A DNA stretch of 64,000 nt from positions 868,001 through 932,000 of the forward strand of contig JADJXH010000004.1 of the NCBI GenBank assembly GCA_016715895.1, written 5' to 3'. Position numbers and translations under genes: made by a program. The notes under the pieces were generated by a model that searched no databases, was not told the origin of the DNA, and saw nothing but the letters and a program-made list of their open reading frames with translations. Position 1 is the first letter of the stretch; each line of letters opens with the position of its first letter. This stretch comes from Flavobacteriales bacterium. GTDB lineage: Bacteria > Bacteroidota > Bacteroidia > Flavobacteriales_F > PHOS-HE28. Shown here piece after piece: positions 15,469 to 27,036 of the stretch.

Positions 15469-16128
15469 ATGCCTTCCCTGTTGATCGCCGGCGCGACCGG
15501 CCTCGTGGGCCGGTCCGTCCTGGAGCAGGCCCTGGCCGACCCCCGGTGGGACCGCGTGGTGGCCTTGGCTCGGAAACCGCTGGCCCCCCACCCCCGCCTC
15601 GAGGTCTGGACCGGCGACCCGGACCTGCTCGGCGGACTGCGTGCGCAGCGCGTGGATGCCGTGCTGATCGCCCTGGGCACCACCATGCGGCAGGTGGGCG
15701 GTGACCGCACGCGCTTCCGTCATGTGGACCATGAACTGGTGCTCGGCATCGGCCGATGGGCGCGTGCGATCGGCGTGCCGATGTGCGGGGTGGTGAGCGC
15801 CGTGGGTGCTGATGCACGCTCGGCCTTCTTCTACAACCGGGTGAAGGGCGAGATGGAGGCGGGCCTGCGTGCGTTGGGCTTCCCCGCGCTCCACGTGTTC
15901 CATCCCTCCATCCTCACGGGACCGAGAGCGGAACTGCGCGTGGGCGAGCGCATCGGCATCGCCCTTACGGCGGTCGTGGCCGCGCTGCTTCCCGATCGTT
16001 ACAAGCCGATGCCGCATGATGTGCTGGCCTCGGCGCTGTTGTGCGCCGCCCGGCATCCCGGCACGGGCGTGCATGTGCATCACCACGCCGCCATCCGCCG
16101 CATGGCCGGTCAGAACACCACGGACTGA
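15469..16128 (+). CDS. NAD(P)-binding Rossmann-fold protein (short-chain epimerase-like)
   Basis: 219 residues from ATG 15469. N-terminal Rossmann motif LIAGATGLVGRSVLEQA (residues 4-20), a VDAVLIALGTTMRQVGG strand, and the YNRVKGEMEAGL segment with Tyr and Lys in YxxxK spacing. The family includes NAD(P)H-binding proteins like YbjT and HTATIP2, thought to be oxidoreductases or redox sensors; substrate unknown. Divergent from the winged-helix operon and probably under the same operators. Its last 19 bp overlap the convergent M23 peptidase gene. Confidence 0.85.
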   Translation: MPSLLIAGATGLVGRSVLEQALADPRWDRVVALARKPLAPHPRLEVWTGDPDLLGGLRAQRVDAVLIALGTTMRQVGGDRTRFRHVDHELVLGIGRWARAIGVPMCGVVSAVGADARSAFFYNRVKGEMEAGLRALGFPALHVFHPSILTGPRAELRVGERIGIALTAVVAALLPDRYKPMPHDVLASALLCAARHPGTGVHVHHHAAIRRMAGQNTTD

Positions 16129-17381
16129 ACCTCCTTGCCGCCGGCCTGGGCCAGGGCGCTCATCAGGCGGTCGCGTTCGCGCATGAACGCTTCGCGGTGA
16201 GCGGGCGCCACGGGATCGGCGCTGGGGAACTCCTCTCTGCGGTGATCCACCTGATGCCCGTTCTTCCAGAACCGGAAACACACATGCGGGCCCGTGGCCA
16301 GGCCCGTGCTGCCCACCTCGCCGATCGTTTCGCCCTGGCGTACCCGCTGACCCGCTCGCACGAGGATCCTGCGCATGTGCAGGTACTGGGTGCTGTACGT
16401 GCCGTTGTGGCGCAGCTTCACATAGTTGCCGTTGCCGGCGGTGTAGCCCGCCTTTTCCACCACGCCATCACCCACCGCCTGTATCGGTGTACCATAAGGC
16501 GCGGCGTAGTCGGTGCCCAGGTGGGCCTTGAACCTCTTCTGCACCGGGTGGAATCGCCGTTTGCTGAAGCCCGAACTGATCCGGCTGTACTTCAAGGGCG
16601 CCTGGAGGAAGGCCTTGCGCAGGCTGTGGCCTTCCGCGTCGAAGTAGCCGCCCTTTGCACTGTCCGGAGCGAAATGGAAGGCCTCGCGCTCCAGGCCACC
16701 GCTGCTGTAACGTGCCGCCAGCACCTGCGGATCGCCGTACGGCGATCCGTCCACATGGCGCTCCAGGAAGACCACGGTGAAGCGGTCGCCCTTCTGGATG
16801 CGGTAGAAGTCCACCGTCCAGGCGAAGACCTCGGCCAGCTGCAGGCTCAGCAACGGATCCACGCCGGCGCGCGCCAGGTCGTTGTATAGCGCACCGGTCA
16901 CCTCCACCTCCACGGCACGCTCGGCGGTGGACACCGGACGGCGGTGCACGTGAACGTCCAATGGCAGCGTGGTGGTGAAGACCACATGCTCCACGGCGTC
17001 GGCCTCGTACACGAAGTAGCGGAGCTGGCGGTGCGCATCATCGGTGAAGATGAAGGCGATGGGATGACCGGCCCGCATGCGCCGCACGTCGAAGGTGCCC
17101 TCGGCCATCCGCACCAGGCTGTCCACCAGCGGATACGGGATGCCGTGCGCGGCCAGCAGGTCGCCGAAGGTGCTGCCGCTGCGCACCTTGCTCCGTTCCA
17201 CGACGAAACCATCCAGCGGTATTCCATAGGCGCTCGGTGGGTCGGGTACGGTGTCCGAGGCCAGCACCGCGACCTGCTCGGGCACGTACTCCACCGGCGG
17301 TGTCAGGTCCACGGTCAACACGATGCCGAGCACCAGCAGCAGCATGCCGGCCAATGAGCCCCACAGTCGGATCCTCCTCAT
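16110..17381 (-). CDS. M23 family metallopeptidase (MepM/LytM-like)
   Basis: 423 residues. One N-terminal membrane anchor (residues ~8-25), an OapA/LysM-like region (SGSTFGDLLAAHGIPYPLVD), a linker domain, and a C-terminal M23 domain with HLGTDYAAPYG (His287, Asp291), YLHMRR (His335) and GPHVCFRFW (His366). M23 endopeptidases cut peptidoglycan cross-links. The usual HxH has Cys368 in place of the metal-binding second His; similar HVC forms are, as far as I recall, usual in Bacteroidota members. Monocistronic; convergent with the Rossmann-fold gene. Confidence 0.9.
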   Translation of the reverse strand: MRRIRLWGSLAGMLLLVLGIVLTVDLTPPVEYVPEQVAVLASDTVPDPPSAYGIPLDGFVVERSKVRSGSTFGDLLAAHGIPYPLVDSLVRMAEGTFDVRRMRAGHPIAFIFTDDAHRQLRYFVYEADAVEHVVFTTTLPLDVHVHRRPVSTAERAVEVEVTGALYNDLARAGVDPLLSLQLAEVFAWTVDFYRIQKGDRFTVVFLERHVDGSPYGDPQVLAARYSSGGLEREAFHFAPDSAKGGYFDAEGHSLRKAFLQAPLKYSRISSGFSKRRFHPVQKRFKAHLGTDYAAPYGTPIQAVGDGVVEKAGYTAGNGNYVKLRHNGTYSTQYLHMRRILVRAGQRVRQGETIGEVGSTGLATGPHVCFRFWKNGHQVDHRREEFPSADPVAPAHREAFMRERDRLMSALAQAGGKEVQSVVF

Positions 17382-17464
17382 GGATGGGCAAGAAACAGCA
17401 CCCGCCCGAGCGGGAACGCTTGTGGCGCCCGGATCATTTCAACGGCGCGTTGGGGATAGCGTGA

Positions 17465-18280
17465 CTACTTCACCTTGGCGATCGGGTGCACAAGCCCCTC
17501 ATGGCCACTGAGCTCCATCTTGATGGAACCCACCAGCACCTTGGCCTGGGCCAGCACCGGGATGCGGTTGCCGTCGTCGGTGATCCACACGTTGAGGTCG
17601 TCGTTGGTGGCGAAGATGCGGCCCTCCTGCACCACCGGTTGGAACTTGAGGCAGCGATAGCGGCCGTTGCGGATCTTGATCGTTTCGCGGCCGATGAAGC
17701 GCATGCGCAGCGGCCACAGTTCATCGTCCAGGAAGCAGGGGATGGTGAACTCCTGGCCCGGGGTCACGCTCGAGAGGTCGAGCGTACGGGCGTAGTAGAA
17801 GGCGCTGAGCATGTCCTGCACGTGAAGCGGCACGGCATGGCTGCGCTGCTTCTGGGTGGTCACCACCTGCTTGTGCTGCAGGTACACGTAGTCCTGCGAG
17901 AACTCGTAGCCCCCCTCGCTCACGCTGCGCTTGAAGATCCAGGGGAACACGCCATCGCGGTCGAACCAGGTGTCGTAGCGGTCGTCCACCTTGTAGAAGA
18001 GGTTGAAGGCCCCCAGGCTGCGACCCACCCCCTTGGCATGCAGCAGTGGACGGCCCTCCATGCGGAGGTCGCTCTCCTGCAGCTCCAGCACGGCCTCGCC
18101 GGCATCCATCAGGCCGTAGTGCACCACGTAGGTGAGCTTTTCGCCGGGCCGGAAGGCGTTGTGGTCCACGGTGCGGAGCTCGGCCCCCCCGCCCATCGCG
18201 CTCACGGGGACCGGCAGCTGCGCCCGGCCAGGACCAAAGCCCAGCACCAGCGTTCCGACCAGCAGTCCGTCACGGATCAT
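17465..18280 (-). CDS. DUF3108 domain protein, secreted
   Basis: 271 residues from ATG 18280, chosen because it gives a signal peptide (GLLVGTLVLGFGPGRAQ) and lies 13 nt after CACCTTTG. The domain NAFRPGEKLTYVVHYGLMDAGEA, then YDTWFDRDGVFPWIFKRSVSEGGY, VQDMLSAFYYAR and ITDDGNRIPVLAQAKVLVGS is the DUF3108 pattern: an envelope protein of unknown function, probably a lipocalin-like barrel in the periplasm. It is 83 bp downstream of the M23 gene start on the same strand, so the two may be separate units. Confidence 0.85.
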   Translation of the reverse strand: MIRDGLLVGTLVLGFGPGRAQLPVPVSAMGGGAELRTVDHNAFRPGEKLTYVVHYGLMDAGEAVLELQESDLRMEGRPLLHAKGVGRSLGAFNLFYKVDDRYDTWFDRDGVFPWIFKRSVSEGGYEFSQDYVYLQHKQVVTTQKQRSHAVPLHVQDMLSAFYYARTLDLSSVTPGQEFTIPCFLDDELWPLRMRFIGRETIKIRNGRYRCLKFQPVVQEGRIFATNDDLNVWITDDGNRIPVLAQAKVLVGSIKMELSGHEGLVHPIAKVK

Positions 18281-18293
18281 GATGTCCACTACG

Positions 18294-18301
18294 CAAAGGT
18301 G
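18294..18301 (-). promoter_or_regulatory. -7-like element of the DUF3108 gene
   Basis: Reads CACCTTTG on the minus strand (consensus TAnnTTTG), ending 13 nt before ATG 18280. The rest of the gap to 18566 shows no gene. Confidence 0.4.
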
Positions 18302-18566
18302 ATGCCGATCGGTACGGTCGCTCATCCGCAGCCGGTGGCGCCCGCTGCGTGCCGGCACAAGGTGTGCTGCCTCCTCCGCTTTATTCCGCCAGCGCGAAGG
18401 AGGGAACGGTACGACACGCACCGGACGAAGGCACCTCCTGTACGGCATCGCGGCCAGGCCTGAGCGACCCGGACCTGGTGTGCATCCCGAGGGTCGGGAG
18501 GTCGTGGTCACCCCAGGTACCCCGGAGCGCAGCGACGACGACGATGTCAGGACGGCCCCGCGCCGC

Positions 18567-20885
18567 CTATGGCAGTTGCGCGTTCCGCACCGCCGTGGGC
18601 ACCGTGCCGCCGATGTTCTGCAGCAGGATATCGCGGTCGTTGCTGCCGCCGGTGTACTTCACCTGTCCGTCCATGTTCACATCCTCGCGGCGGTATTGGC
18701 CGCTGAGGGTGGCGGTGGGCACGGTGCCGCCGATGGTCGTGAGGATGGGGTCGCGGTCGTTGCCACCGCCGGTGTATTTCACTTGGGCGTTGAAGGTGAC
18801 GTCGCCGGCCCATAGGGCGCGGGTGGGGAACGCGCCGGTGATGGACTTGCGCGCGTCGGTGCCCAGGATGCCGAAGAGGGTGCCGGTGAACTCCATCCAG
18901 GCGATGGACACCGGGGTGAGGTTCCACAGGTCGCTGGTGCAGATGGCCAGGTGGTTGCGGTGGCGGAAGCTCACCACATAGAGGTCGGCCGGCACATCCA
19001 GCCGCACGGGGCTGAAGCCGTCCACATCGACCACATCGCCATCGCGCTGCAGCAGGGCCGCGCGCGCATACAGCACCACGTCGGGATCGGCATCATCACG
19101 CAGCTCCATCAGCACCCAGTCCACGATGGCGTTGTTGCCGGTGACCGCCAGCACGGCCGGGGCCACGGTCTCGCCCCCCCCGCCGATGTACGCATAGCCC
19201 AGGGCGGTGTAGGGTTCGGTGGTGGGGACCAGGCCTTGAGCGCGGAGCGCATCGCTCATCAGTCCGGTGCTGCTGTTGTACGGCCCCTCCAGGAAGAGGC
19301 GCGGGGTGGCCAGGGGTCGCAGCACATTGGACACGGCGGCGAAGGCGTTGACCAGACCGTGGCCGTACTGGATGTCGAAGCCGGCGGTGCCCAGGTCGGT
19401 GGCGGTGGTCTGCAGCACCTGCTCCACTTCCGCGGCGGTGAGGGTGGGGTCGGCGCTCAGCACCAGGGCGGCCACGCCGGCGGCATAGGGCGAGGCGAAG
19501 GAGGTGCCCTGCACCACCGCATAGTCGCCGGAGCTGTATCCGGCGCTGCCGGTGCGGTCGGTGCTGTTGATCGACGAGCCGGGGGCGGAGAAGGACAGGC
19601 CCGCGTTGAAGTTGCTGAAGGAGGACAGGGCGCCGGTGCGCGTGATGGAACTGACAGCGTTCACGGTGGGCAGGCTGCTGGGATAGCTCAGCGCGTTGCT
19701 GGCGTCGTTGCCGGCGCTGGCGAAGTGCACCATGCCGCCGTTGCGCGTGTTGGTGTACGCCGTTTCGATGGTGGCGCTGGTGAAGCCGTAGTAGTTGCTG
19801 TTGTTGGTGACGCGCGCGCCGATGGTGACCGCCCAGTCCAGGGAGGCCACCGTCCAGCTGGCCTGGCTGCTCCAGTTGCCGTTGCTGGTGGTGCCGATCA
19901 TGGTGCGTGCGCTGGCGCTTCGTGTGCCCGGGGCCACGCCCACGGTGCCGAGGCTGTTGTTGATGGTGGCGCTGACGCAGCCAGCCACGGCGGTGCCATG
20001 GTTGTCGAAGCTGTTGGCGGGTCCGCCGCCCACCGAGCCGTCGTTCGTGGTGTTGGTGCCCGGCACCTGCATGATGTCCGGGTGGGTCTGCTCCACGCCG
20101 GTGTCGATGATCACCGTGATGATGGAGGCGCTGCCCTGCGTGAGGTCCCAGGCCTGGGAGGCCTTCATGTCGATGCCTGCCGTGCCGCCGCTCTGCCCGG
20201 TGTTCAGCAGACCCCAGCAGCTGGTGAACTGCGGGTCGTTCGGCACCAGGTCGCCACGTCCGCTGAAGACCATGTCGGGTTCGGCCTCCAGCAGTTCAGC
20301 GCGCAGGGCCAGCGCATTGGCGGCGGCGATCACCTCGGCGCCGGTGCGCAGCTGCGGGCTGCGCAGCACGGTGACCCCCGCGCCGGGGAACTCCTGGTGC
20401 ACCGTGAGCCCCACCTGCCGCGCGAGCGCTTCGCGCCGTTCGCCATCGATGCCGCCGGCAAAGGCCGCCAGCACCTGTGGCGTCGGGAACATCAGGCCGC
20501 CCAGATCGTCGACGTACGCCGCCGCGGCGAAGGTGACGCCGGGCATGCGGGCGATGGTGTTCACCAGGTCCTGTTGCGCCTCCGGCGTCAACGCAGCGGT
20601 GTTCAGCACCACCCAACCGTGCACCGCATGCGGCTCGACGCGTTCCCGGTGCAGCCCCAATCCGGGCAGGCCCTCGCGAAGGACCGTGGCGTACCGCTGG
20701 GGCTCGAGCTGCACGGCGATGCGGGTGGGGTCCGGACGCAGGGGAACGTGCGCCTTGTGGTGGATCACCGTGGGTGGTGCCACCGCCTTCACCGTCCAGG
20801 GTGCAGCGAGCAGGACGAGCACACCAACGATCACGGACAGGCTGGTGCGGGCCTGCAGGGGTGCAGCGGCGGAGGTGTTGCGCAT
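18567..20885 (-). CDS. S8 (subtilisin-like) serine peptidase, secreted
   Basis: 772 residues from ATG 20885; signal peptide SLSVIVGVLVLLAAPWTVKA. An N-terminal inhibitor-like propeptide region comes first, then the catalytic domain: Asp in IITVIIDTGVEQTHPDI, His in SFDNHGTAVAGCV, Ser in GTSFASPYAAGVAALVLS. The C-terminus has two copies of a ~40-residue module (VKYTGGGNDRDPILTTIGG, and DVNMDGQVKYTGGSNDRD with a Ca-binding-like DxNxDG loop). It ends with that module and shows no typical type A sorting domain, so its surface route is unclear. Upstream TACCTTAC supports the start. Confidence 0.92.
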   Translation of the reverse strand: MRNTSAAAPLQARTSLSVIVGVLVLLAAPWTVKAVAPPTVIHHKAHVPLRPDPTRIAVQLEPQRYATVLREGLPGLGLHRERVEPHAVHGWVVLNTAALTPEAQQDLVNTIARMPGVTFAAAAYVDDLGGLMFPTPQVLAAFAGGIDGERREALARQVGLTVHQEFPGAGVTVLRSPQLRTGAEVIAAANALALRAELLEAEPDMVFSGRGDLVPNDPQFTSCWGLLNTGQSGGTAGIDMKASQAWDLTQGSASIITVIIDTGVEQTHPDIMQVPGTNTTNDGSVGGGPANSFDNHGTAVAGCVSATINNSLGTVGVAPGTRSASARTMIGTTSNGNWSSQASWTVASLDWAVTIGARVTNNSNYYGFTSATIETAYTNTRNGGMVHFASAGNDASNALSYPSSLPTVNAVSSITRTGALSSFSNFNAGLSFSAPGSSINSTDRTGSAGYSSGDYAVVQGTSFASPYAAGVAALVLSADPTLTAAEVEQVLQTTATDLGTAGFDIQYGHGLVNAFAAVSNVLRPLATPRLFLEGPYNSSTGLMSDALRAQGLVPTTEPYTALGYAYIGGGGETVAPAVLAVTGNNAIVDWVLMELRDDADPDVVLYARAALLQRDGDVVDVDGFSPVRLDVPADLYVVSFRHRNHLAICTSDLWNLTPVSIAWMEFTGTLFGILGTDARKSITGAFPTRALWAGDVTFNAQVKYTGGGNDRDPILTTIGGTVPTATLSGQYRREDVNMDGQVKYTGGSNDRDILLQNIGGTVPTAVRNAQLP

Positions 20886-20902
20886 GGGGTGCGGTTGGTG
20901 GG

Positions 20903-20910
20903 GTAAGGTA
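20903..20910 (-). promoter_or_regulatory. -7-like element of the S8 peptidase gene
   Basis: Reads TACCTTAC on the minus strand, 17 nt before ATG 20885. Apart from this and the sorting-domain fragment at 21063, nothing was recognised in the 459-bp gap from 20886 to 21344. Confidence 0.4.
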
Positions 20911-21062
20911 GAAGGCCGGGATGACCCGGCAAAGGGCCGGCTGATGCGGATGTCCACGATGCGCGCGAAGCGTGTCGCAGTTCCCGGCTCTACGCCGGTA
21001 GGTGGTGCTTGTGGTCCATTGGCGGATCGGTCAGCGGAAACCCGGCTGCCTTCGGCCAGTAT

Positions 21063-21278
21063 CTACGGTGCGTTCGTGTGCAGCAGCTTCACCACCTGCG
21101 CACCGTCCTCCCCGACAATGAGCAGGTGGTAGGGCCCGGGCGCCAGGGCGGGCAGCTCGAGCATCAGCGCGGCTGAAGGTGCGAGCACTGCGCGGTGTTC
21201 TGGTGTGGTCACTCCCCTTGCTGGTGGCGCGGGATCGGTAGATCCACCAGTGTCCACGTCTACGCAACACATCGGCAA
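21063..21278 (-). pseudogene. Orphan fragment of a T9SS sorting domain
   Basis: An open frame whose last ~45 residues read like the end of a type A sorting domain: LAPSAALMLELPALAPGPYH followed by LLIVGEDGAQVVKLLH. The first half of the domain (the YPNP and GR motifs) and any cargo part are missing, and the upstream side runs into the promoter region of the gene at 21345. It is best read as the remnant of a deleted cargo gene. A small independent protein cannot be excluded, but it has no signal peptide. Confidence 0.4.
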
Positions 21279-21344
21279 CCGTCGCTACAACGCCCCGTCT
21301 TGCAAGGCGTGGCCCCGGGCACCAACGCTTGGCGCTTCCGATCC

Positions 21345-22937
21345 ATGCGTCGACCCGTCCTCGTGGCCGCTCTGCTGGCCGCTTCCTGTTCCCTGGCCCA
21401 GACCCTGGTGCCCAACATGCCCGACCCGAACATCGATGTGTACGCCATCGAGAAGATCGGCGGCACGGTGTACATCGGCGGTGGCTTCACCACGGTGAAC
21501 GGCCAGCCGTACACGCGCCTGGCCCGCTTCAACGCGGCCACCGGGGCGCTGGACAGCTGGGCTCCGCAGGTGGACAACAACTACGTGAACACGATCACGC
21601 GTGCGGGCGACAAGCTGATCGCCGGCGGCTCCTTCAGCGCGGTGAACGGCCAGTCACGGCTGGGCATCGCCATGTTCGACCTGGCCACGGGTGCGCTCGA
21701 GCCGTGGATCGACGTGGCCAACTTCGTCAGCTGGCGCCAGGGCGTGGCGGCGCAGGGCAGCACCTTCTACTACTGCCCGTTCAGCCCCTGCCGCATCGTG
21801 GCGGTGGATGCCACCACCAGCCTGCCCACCGGCTGGGAGAGCACGCCGAACTTCGAGGAGCAGGGCTACATCAATGCGCTGCTGGTGGCCGATGGCTTCG
21901 TGTACGCGGGGGGCGACTTCCGCTTCGCAACAGGCGCGTCCATGTTCGACGACCTGTGCCGCTTCCACCTGTCCACGGGCGAGCTGGACAGCACCTGGCA
22001 CCCGCAGCCGGCGGTGAACAACTTCGGCATCACCTCCATCGTGCGCACCAACGACCACGTGGTGGTGGGCGGCGACTACGATGTGATCGCCGGGCAGAAC
22101 CGACAGGGCGTGGCGGCCTTCACGCCCAACGGGACGCTGGCGCCCTTCAACCCGAACAACAGCAGCTACGAGGTGCTGAGCCTGTTCCCGGGCGGCGACC
22201 GCATTTGGGTGGGGGGCAACTCGTACCTGATGGGGGGCCAGACGCGCTACCGGATCGCCCAGCTCGACCTGGCCACCGGGGCCGCCACCTGCTGGAACGC
22301 GGCCCCGATCAGCAACGGCTGGAGCACGGTGCAGGCCATCCTTGTGGCGGGTGACACGGTGTACGCGGGCTCCTTCGGTGGTCCGGAGCTGGCCGTGCTT
22401 GTCGGTGGTCCCCTGCCCCCGGCCCCGGCCTCCATCACCGGACCGGCTGCCGTGGCTCCGGGTTCGGTCATGACCTACACCGTGCCCTTCATCGCCGGCC
22501 ACACGTGGACGTGGACCATCAGCGGCGGCACCGGAAGCTCCACCACCAACAGCATCGACGTCACCTGGGGTTCCGGCCCGGTGGGCGTGGTGTCCGTGGT
22601 GGCCAACAACACCGGGCAGTCCAACTGTTCCAGCGATCCCACTGAACTGCAGGTATCGATCTCAGGCACCAACGGTGTGGGTGCGATCGAAGCGGAGGCA
22701 ACAGGGATCGTGCTGTTCCCCAATCCGACCACGGGCCGGCTCACGATCCGGCGGGAGAATGAGGCACCAGCGGAGATGGACGTCCGCGTGGTGGATGCGC
22801 TCGGTCGCGAAGTGCGGTCGGCCCTGCTGCGGGGATCGGCTGCGGAGCTGGATCTGGGCGGCCTGCCGGCCGGCTGCTACAGCGTGTTGGTGAGCACAGC
22901 TGATGGCGTGTGGTCCGGTCGGGTGATGAAGGAGTAG
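21345..22937 (+). CDS. Secreted beta-propeller protein with T9SS type A sorting domain
   Basis: 530 residues from ATG 21345. Signal peptide (residues 1-19, ASCSLAQ), then repeats of the delta-60/propeller kind: VYIGGGFTTVNGQPYTRLAR, LIAGGSFSAVNGQSRLG, VYAGGDFRFATGASM, VVVGGDYDVIAGQNRQG and IWVGGNSYLMGGQTRYR. A PKD-like segment (HTWTWTISGGTGSSTTNSI) leads to the sorting domain (VLFPNPTTGRLTIR, VVDALGREVRS, DLGGLPAGCYSVLV). It should be exported by T9SS. Binding target unknown. The stop is 6 bp from the stop of the convergent YHYH gene. Confidence 0.9.
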   Translation: MRRPVLVAALLAASCSLAQTLVPNMPDPNIDVYAIEKIGGTVYIGGGFTTVNGQPYTRLARFNAATGALDSWAPQVDNNYVNTITRAGDKLIAGGSFSAVNGQSRLGIAMFDLATGALEPWIDVANFVSWRQGVAAQGSTFYYCPFSPCRIVAVDATTSLPTGWESTPNFEEQGYINALLVADGFVYAGGDFRFATGASMFDDLCRFHLSTGELDSTWHPQPAVNNFGITSIVRTNDHVVVGGDYDVIAGQNRQGVAAFTPNGTLAPFNPNNSSYEVLSLFPGGDRIWVGGNSYLMGGQTRYRIAQLDLATGAATCWNAAPISNGWSTVQAILVAGDTVYAGSFGGPELAVLVGGPLPPAPASITGPAAVAPGSVMTYTVPFIAGHTWTWTISGGTGSSTTNSIDVTWGSGPVGVVSVVANNTGQSNCSSDPTELQVSISGTNGVGAIEAEATGIVLFPNPTTGRLTIRRENEAPAEMDVRVVDALGREVRSALLRGSAAELDLGGLPAGCYSVLVSTADGVWSGRVMKE

Positions 22938-22943
22938 GTCGCC

Positions 22944-24164
22944 CTACGCCCGCACCACGCGTATACGCACCACGGAGCCATCCGCACCGCGCAGCAGCGC
23001 GCAATAGGCCCCACTGGGCAACGGGGACAGGTCCAGCACCACTTCCAAGGCGCGGGGCGCGGTCACCAGCACGGCGCGCCCCTGTGCGTCGAACAGTTCC
23101 ACCGAGTCGAGGCGAGCACCGGTTGATCGCAGCAGCACCACGCCATCGGCAGGCACCGGCTGCGCCGTCACCTCCAGCGCCCGGTGCTCGAGGATGGCCG
23201 TGGTTCCGGGGTCGTAGAGCACGGCACCACCGGGTACCGTGTTGTGGCCACTGCCGGGTCCGGTGTTGCCCGGCGCCACCGTGCCGTAGTAGGTGGGGCC
23301 GATGACGTACGGATAGGCCGGCTCCAGCTGATCGTTCAGGGTGACGAAGTAGGCGTAGATACCGCCCGGGTATTCGGGCGTTACGCCGTAGCGACCGTTG
23401 TGTTCATCCAGCTCGCCGCTGCTGGCCACGTACTCATGGTCCTCGATGAAGGCGCCGAGCGGATATTGGGCGTTGACGGCGGGCCCATGCTGGTTGGCGG
23501 GCAGGGCGGTGCCATCGGGCAGCGTGGTGCGGGCGCTGATGGGGCGTACCTGGTAGCTGCTGCGCATGCGCACAATGCCGCCTGTGCCATCCGGGTTGGC
23601 GAAGCCATAGGCTCCGTAAACAGGATACCCATCGAACGCGTAGCCGATGAGGTCGCTGTGCTGCTGGTCGTTCAAGTGGTCGTAGAGGCAGTTCGGCGAC
23701 ACGTGGTGGTGGTACTCGCCGTTGGGCGCGGGATGGCCCAGGCAGAGGTCGAAGCTGCTGCCTTCCCAGAACAACGCATCGCGGTTCCACACGCCCTGGT
23801 TGTTGTAGCTCATGCCGTCAAGGGCGTTGAAGATGCTGACGCCGTTGCGCCACACGCCGATGTGACCGAGTTGGGTGGCCACCGGCGTTCCGGTGTTGGG
23901 CTGCGGTGAGCGGGTGATGCGGAAGCAGAAGTTCTGGTTGGCCGGGCTGTTGGGGTTGCCGGCCCACGGGCCGATGTCGTAGCCGGGGATGCAGGTGCTG
24001 GTGACGTACACGTCCGCTGCGGTGTAGTGCACGCTGAGCACGTTGGTGGCGATGCCGCCGTAGCCGGTCTCGTTGCCGGGGTTGATGATCCACGAGGTGA
24101 CCTCGGGGCCTTGGGCGAAGGCGGTGGTGGTGGCCAGCAGGAGGGGGAGGTGGAACGCTCGCAT
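22944..24164 (-). CDS. YHYH domain protein with T9SS-like C-terminus
   Basis: 406 residues from ATG 24164. Signal peptide ends at TTTAFAQ. The YHYH-type domain has WNRDALFWEGSSFDLCLGHP, PNGEYHHHVSPNCLYDH with the His-rich signature, and IGYAFDGYPVYGAYG. YHYH proteins are secreted and of unknown function; the His cluster suggests metal binding. The last ~75 residues (VTAQPVPADGVVLLRS, FDAQGRAVLV, LDLSPLPSGAYCALLRG) look like a sorting domain. Convergent with the beta-propeller gene; divergent from ppsA across 227 bp. Confidence 0.87.
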   Translation of the reverse strand: MRAFHLPLLLATTTAFAQGPEVTSWIINPGNETGYGGIATNVLSVHYTAADVYVTSTCIPGYDIGPWAGNPNSPANQNFCFRITRSPQPNTGTPVATQLGHIGVWRNGVSIFNALDGMSYNNQGVWNRDALFWEGSSFDLCLGHPAPNGEYHHHVSPNCLYDHLNDQQHSDLIGYAFDGYPVYGAYGFANPDGTGGIVRMRSSYQVRPISARTTLPDGTALPANQHGPAVNAQYPLGAFIEDHEYVASSGELDEHNGRYGVTPEYPGGIYAYFVTLNDQLEPAYPYVIGPTYYGTVAPGNTGPGSGHNTVPGGAVLYDPGTTAILEHRALEVTAQPVPADGVVLLRSTGARLDSVELFDAQGRAVLVTAPRALEVVLDLSPLPSGAYCALLRGADGSVVRIRVVRA

Positions 24165-24391
24165 GGGGATGGGGTCGGCCTTGGACCGCAAGGTCGCCCA
24201 AAGGTTCAATTCCCGACCTGGACCCCGGGAGGCTGCGCACATGCGCATAGGTCACGTGGGCCGGACGATCAGGTGTGGTGCACGGATCGGAGGGGGCGGG
24301 CGACTGATCGGCATCAGCGATGTCGGCTGCCTTCTTGAACCATCTTTCACCCGGCCCGTATACGCGGCTTTTACACGAACCCCGTCCGCCA

Positions 24392-26842
<2,451 letters not shown>

Positions 26843-27010
26843 TCGCGCTGTCCTATTCGCCGAGCTTGAAGGCGATGGGCAGCGTCATTTGGGAGGCCGC
26901 GCTTTTTGGAAGGACGCGCGGCGCCGGGGGATGAGCCAAGGGCGCAACTGAGGGGAGTGGGTACTCTGGTCGGGTCATTCGAGGTGCCATTCGCTAGATG
27001 GCCCCTTTTG

Positions 27011-27018
27011 TACCTTGG
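27011..27018 (+). promoter_or_regulatory. -7-like element of the 27037 gene
   Basis: TACCTTGG (consensus TAnnTTTG), 9 nt before the first of three closely spaced ATGs (27028, 27031, 27037). Confidence 0.45.
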
Positions 27019-27036
27019 CTTATAATAATGATGGTC

